A stretch of 64,000 nucleotides of DNA from Allomuricauda sp. (lineage in GTDB: Bacteria > Bacteroidota > Bacteroidia > Flavobacteriales > Flavobacteriaceae): NCBI RefSeq assembly GCF_013911645.1, contig NZ_JACESV010000007.1:1-64000 (forward strand). Direction: 5' to 3'. Of this stretch, positions 61,717 through 64,000 are shown one piece after another (position 1 is the first letter of the stretch; every line of letters begins with the position of its first letter). A program made the position numbers and the translations under genes. Below the pieces are notes generated by a model, which worked only from the letters and a program-made list of their open reading frames with translations, was not told the DNA's origin and ran no database searches.

Positions 61717-63381
61717 TTAATCCTGATACCCTTCCGGGATTTTTCGGGCCTTGGTCAGATTCTCAAAAGCTTTTCCCATCCGCAATAAATGGGCTTCTGA
61801 AAAAGGTTTCCCGATAAAGGTCAAGCTTTCCGGCTCGCCATCGGCTTTGTAACCCATCGGGATGGTCAAGGCGGGGTATTCGGCCACAGCGGCGTAACCC
61901 GCGTGGTAATTGTTGATGCTCAACACGGCATCAAGCTGCTTTTCTTCCATGATATTGAAAAAGGCCCTACCCGATTCCCTCAAATCTTGCTTTATTTTTT
62001 CGAATTGTTCTGCCGTGGTCGAATCGGCCAAAATACCATCAAAACGTGCTTGCCCGTAGGGTATTCTAACCAAAGAATCTTGATTGTTGAATGTAACCAC
62101 ATCTTCTACCGATGCTACTCTTACAGCGTCCCTATCTTTCACCTCAGCGTTTAAATAAGCAGGTAAATCCTCTTTCATATCCAAATTCAACAGCGTAGTG
62201 AAACCTTCCAAAGGAATACTTTCTGCTTCAAATGCAACTATTTGAGCACCAGCTTCTCGCAAAGCTTCCACATTGGCAGCATAAATGGAGTCCCCCTCCA
62301 TTAAGTTTGTCATCACCCCAAGACGAATTTCATTGAGGGGCTCTGGATTCATCCAAGCGGATAAAATACCCGGTTCCGCAGTCACTGATTTGTAGTCTGC
62401 TTCATCTTTCCCCAACATGGCATCCAACAGAATGGCATTGTCCGTCACATTTTTAGTCATGGGACCTGGGGTGTCCAAGGTACTCGATATAGGCACAATC
62501 CCTGTTCGACTCAATAAGCCAATGGTCGGTTTTAATCCCACTACAGAATTCTGACTGGATGGGGAAAGTATGCTTCCTGAAGTCTCGGTTCCAACTGCAC
62601 CCACGGCATAGTTGGCCGCTGTAGAAGTTCCACTGCCCGCGCTGGAACCACCCGTATCAAAAATCCTTCTTCCGTAGGGATTTAAGGTCTGTCCGCCTAT
62701 GGCGCTCTGGCCATTGGGACATACACTACAAATAAAGTTAGCCCACTCACTTAGGTTTACCTTACCTAAAATTAATGCTCCCTTTGACTTTAGACGTTCC
62801 ACGATAAAAGCATCATCGGTCTGGTTTTCTTTGAGAACAATGGCACCTGCTGTGGTTTTCATTTCGGAGGTTCCTATATTATCCTTCAATAAAATGGGCA
62901 TTCCATAAATAAGATGATGGATCTCCTTGCTCTCATCCAGTTGACGGGCTTCTTCAAGCACCTTTGGATTCAATGCAATTATGGTGTTTAAGGTGGTTTT
63001 GTTCGGCAACTCGTATTTATAAATTCGATGTAGGTAGAACAATACCAAATCTTCGTAGGTGAAAGTTCCATCATCAATATGGTTTTGAATGGTTGGGATA
63101 TCCTGTTCCAAAACCAAAGGTTTCATTTTTTCGTATTGCGCTTCGGTGAACTGGGATACTTCGTCATACAGAGGAAGAAACACTTCGTTCTTATCCAAGA
63201 CCTTGCTCTGGATGAATTTATAGCGCATCCTCTTGTTCTCGTGATCTGCATTGGCAGCAACCTCAGCGGAATCGTTATAGGGTGTCCAGAGAACAATATC
63301 CTCCTTGGGTTCAGCATTTTTATCTTTACAAGAAATGAATCCTCCGATGAGTAGAAAAGCACATAGAAAATATCTGAACAT
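61717..63381 (-). CDS. Amidase-family lipoprotein
   Basis: Start chosen at 63381 (MFRYFLCAFLLIGGFISCKD, a lipoprotein signal), 554 residues; the ORF-track start is 24 codons upstream. The amidase signature has the catalytic Lys in MPILLKDNIGTSEM, the GGSSAGSGTSTAANYAVGA segment with the cis-Ser, and the nucleophile Ser in GTETSGSILSPSS, giving a complete Ser-cisSer-Lys triad. It resembles the exported GatA-like amidases of Bacteroidota rather than the tRNA amidotransferase subunit. The substrate, some amide or peptide in the periplasm, is unknown. ftsY ends 4 bases upstream. Confidence 0.9.
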   Translation of the reverse strand: MFRYFLCAFLLIGGFISCKDKNAEPKEDIVLWTPYNDSAEVAANADHENKRMRYKFIQSKVLDKNEVFLPLYDEVSQFTEAQYEKMKPLVLEQDIPTIQNHIDDGTFTYEDLVLFYLHRIYKYELPNKTTLNTIIALNPKVLEEARQLDESKEIHHLIYGMPILLKDNIGTSEMKTTAGAIVLKENQTDDAFIVERLKSKGALILGKVNLSEWANFICSVCPNGQSAIGGQTLNPYGRRIFDTGGSSAGSGTSTAANYAVGAVGTETSGSILSPSSQNSVVGLKPTIGLLSRTGIVPISSTLDTPGPMTKNVTDNAILLDAMLGKDEADYKSVTAEPGILSAWMNPEPLNEIRLGVMTNLMEGDSIYAANVEALREAGAQIVAFEAESIPLEGFTTLLNLDMKEDLPAYLNAEVKDRDAVRVASVEDVVTFNNQDSLVRIPYGQARFDGILADSTTAEQFEKIKQDLRESGRAFFNIMEEKQLDAVLSINNYHAGYAAVAEYPALTIPMGYKADGEPESLTFIGKPFSEAHLLRMGKAFENLTKARKIPEGYQD

Positions 63382-63385
63382 GATA

Positions 63386-64000
63386 TTATATTTTGAAGAA
63401 TGAATCGACAAATTCATATTTATTGAACACTTGAAGATCTTCGATACCCTCACCTACACCAATATATTTTACGGGGATCTGGAATTGGTCGGAAATTCCG
63501 ATGACAACCCCACCTTTTGCTGTTCCGTCCAACTTGGTTACGGCCAAACTGGTTACTTCGGTGGCCTTGGTAAATTGTTTGGCCTGTTCAAATGCGTTCT
63601 GTCCCGTAGATCCGTCTAGCACCAAAAGCACCTCGTGAGGCGCGTCGGGGACTACTTTTTGCATTACGCGCTTCACTTTGGAAAGCTCGTTCATTAGATT
63701 GACCTTGTTGTGCAGACGCCCTGCGGTATCCACCAAAACCACATCGGCGTTTTCTGCTACGGCGGAATTTAGGGTGTCAAAGGCAACGGAAGCGGGGTCA
63801 CTCCCCATTTTTTGTTTGATGATGGGCACATCCACCCGTTTTGCCCAAACTTCCAATTGGTCTATGGCGGCGGCACGGAAGGTATCAGCAGCACCCAGCA
63901 CCACTTTTAGCCCTTTTGCCTTAAACTTATGGGCCAATTTCCCGATAGTGGTTGTTTTTCCCACACCATTTACGCCGACCACCATAATCACGTATGGTTT
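63386..64000 (-). CDS. ftsY: Signal recognition particle receptor FtsY, C-terminal part (5' end outside window)
   Basis: The frame is open to the window edge (KPYVIMVVGVNGVGK), so the gene starts beyond base 64000; the GTG in the ORF track is internal. What is seen is the SRP GTPase G domain: P-loop GVNGVGKTTTIGKLA, GAADTFRAAAIDQLEVWAKR, DTAGRLHNK, TKLDGTAKGGVVIGI and the closing GVGEGIEDLQVF. It docks ribosome-SRP complexes at the inner membrane for co-translational targeting. The sequence of the G domain separates it from Ffh through the DTFRAAA and GRLHNK forms. Confidence 0.93.
   Translation of the reverse strand, partial: KPYVIMVVGVNGVGKTTTIGKLAHKFKAKGLKVVLGAADTFRAAAIDQLEVWAKRVDVPIIKQKMGSDPASVAFDTLNSAVAENADVVLVDTAGRLHNKVNLMNELSKVKRVMQKVVPDAPHEVLLVLDGSTGQNAFEQAKQFTKATEVTSLAVTKLDGTAKGGVVIGISDQFQIPVKYIGVGEGIEDLQVFNKYEFVDSFFKI

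Overview
The window is a chromosomal segment of a marine, carotenoid-forming member of the Bacteroidota, almost certainly Flavobacteriaceae (Muricauda/Allomuricauda-like). This rests on a type IX secretion (gliding-type) C-terminal sorting domain, a PorP/SprF protein, two SusC/SusD pairs, TAnnTTTG promoter elements, a crtI-crtB-crtZ cluster and many SPII lipoproteins. No rRNA, CRISPR array, phage or intact insertion sequence was seen; there is one tRNA (Leu, GAG).

Layout. 1-1320: end of a T9SS-secreted protein and its PorP/SprF partner. 1321-2408: gene-poor stretch with a frameshifted pseudogene. 2409-13469: a complete myo-inositol catabolic operon on the minus strand (iolJ-B-C-D, a sodium/solute symporter, iolA-E-G) preceded by a LacI-type regulator. 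13662-22681: on the same strand, a SusC/SusD pair, a PKD/DUF285 surface lipoprotein, a PI-PLC-X-like phosphodiesterase with a propeller-like insert, and an esterase. 23032-24858: a divergent fused glycerophosphodiesterase/alkaline phosphatase. 24859-27165: AT-rich stretch with gene remnants, a TlpA-like lipoprotein and a ParDE module. 27505-31786: PAS histidine kinase, TerB-like protein, deoC, deoD and an MscS channel. 31941-41733: a second phosphoester locus (ECF sigma, FecR, SusC with STN domain, SusD, alkaline phosphatase, second phosphodiesterase/phosphatase fusion). 41890-48820: tRNA-Leu, a 7TM protein, an AGCS symporter, and a CarH/LitR-like B12-type MerR regulator followed by crtI-crtB-crtZ. 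48824-64000: TlpA pair, aconitase, MoxR, two SurA/PpiC-type chaperones, small proteins, a serine hydrolase, a palindromic repeat, Tat-exported Gfo/Idh/MocA oxidoreductase with DoxX, rimO, an amidase lipoprotein and the C-terminal part of ftsY.

Most interesting point: near-identical palindromes (core TGCAAA-GG-TTTGCA) lie about 83-96 nt upstream of three start codons: iolJ, the first susC, and the divergent phosphodiesterase/phosphatase. This ties the outer-membrane uptake system, the PLC-like enzyme, the phosphatase and the inositol pathway into one probable LacI-family regulon. I propose an inositol-phospholipid (or glycerophosphoinositol/inositol-phosphate) utilisation locus: head group cut off outside or in the periplasm, dephosphorylated, imported and oxidised. 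The phosphodiesterase/phosphatase fusion has a paralogue in the second locus, which is instead under ECF-sigma/FecR control.
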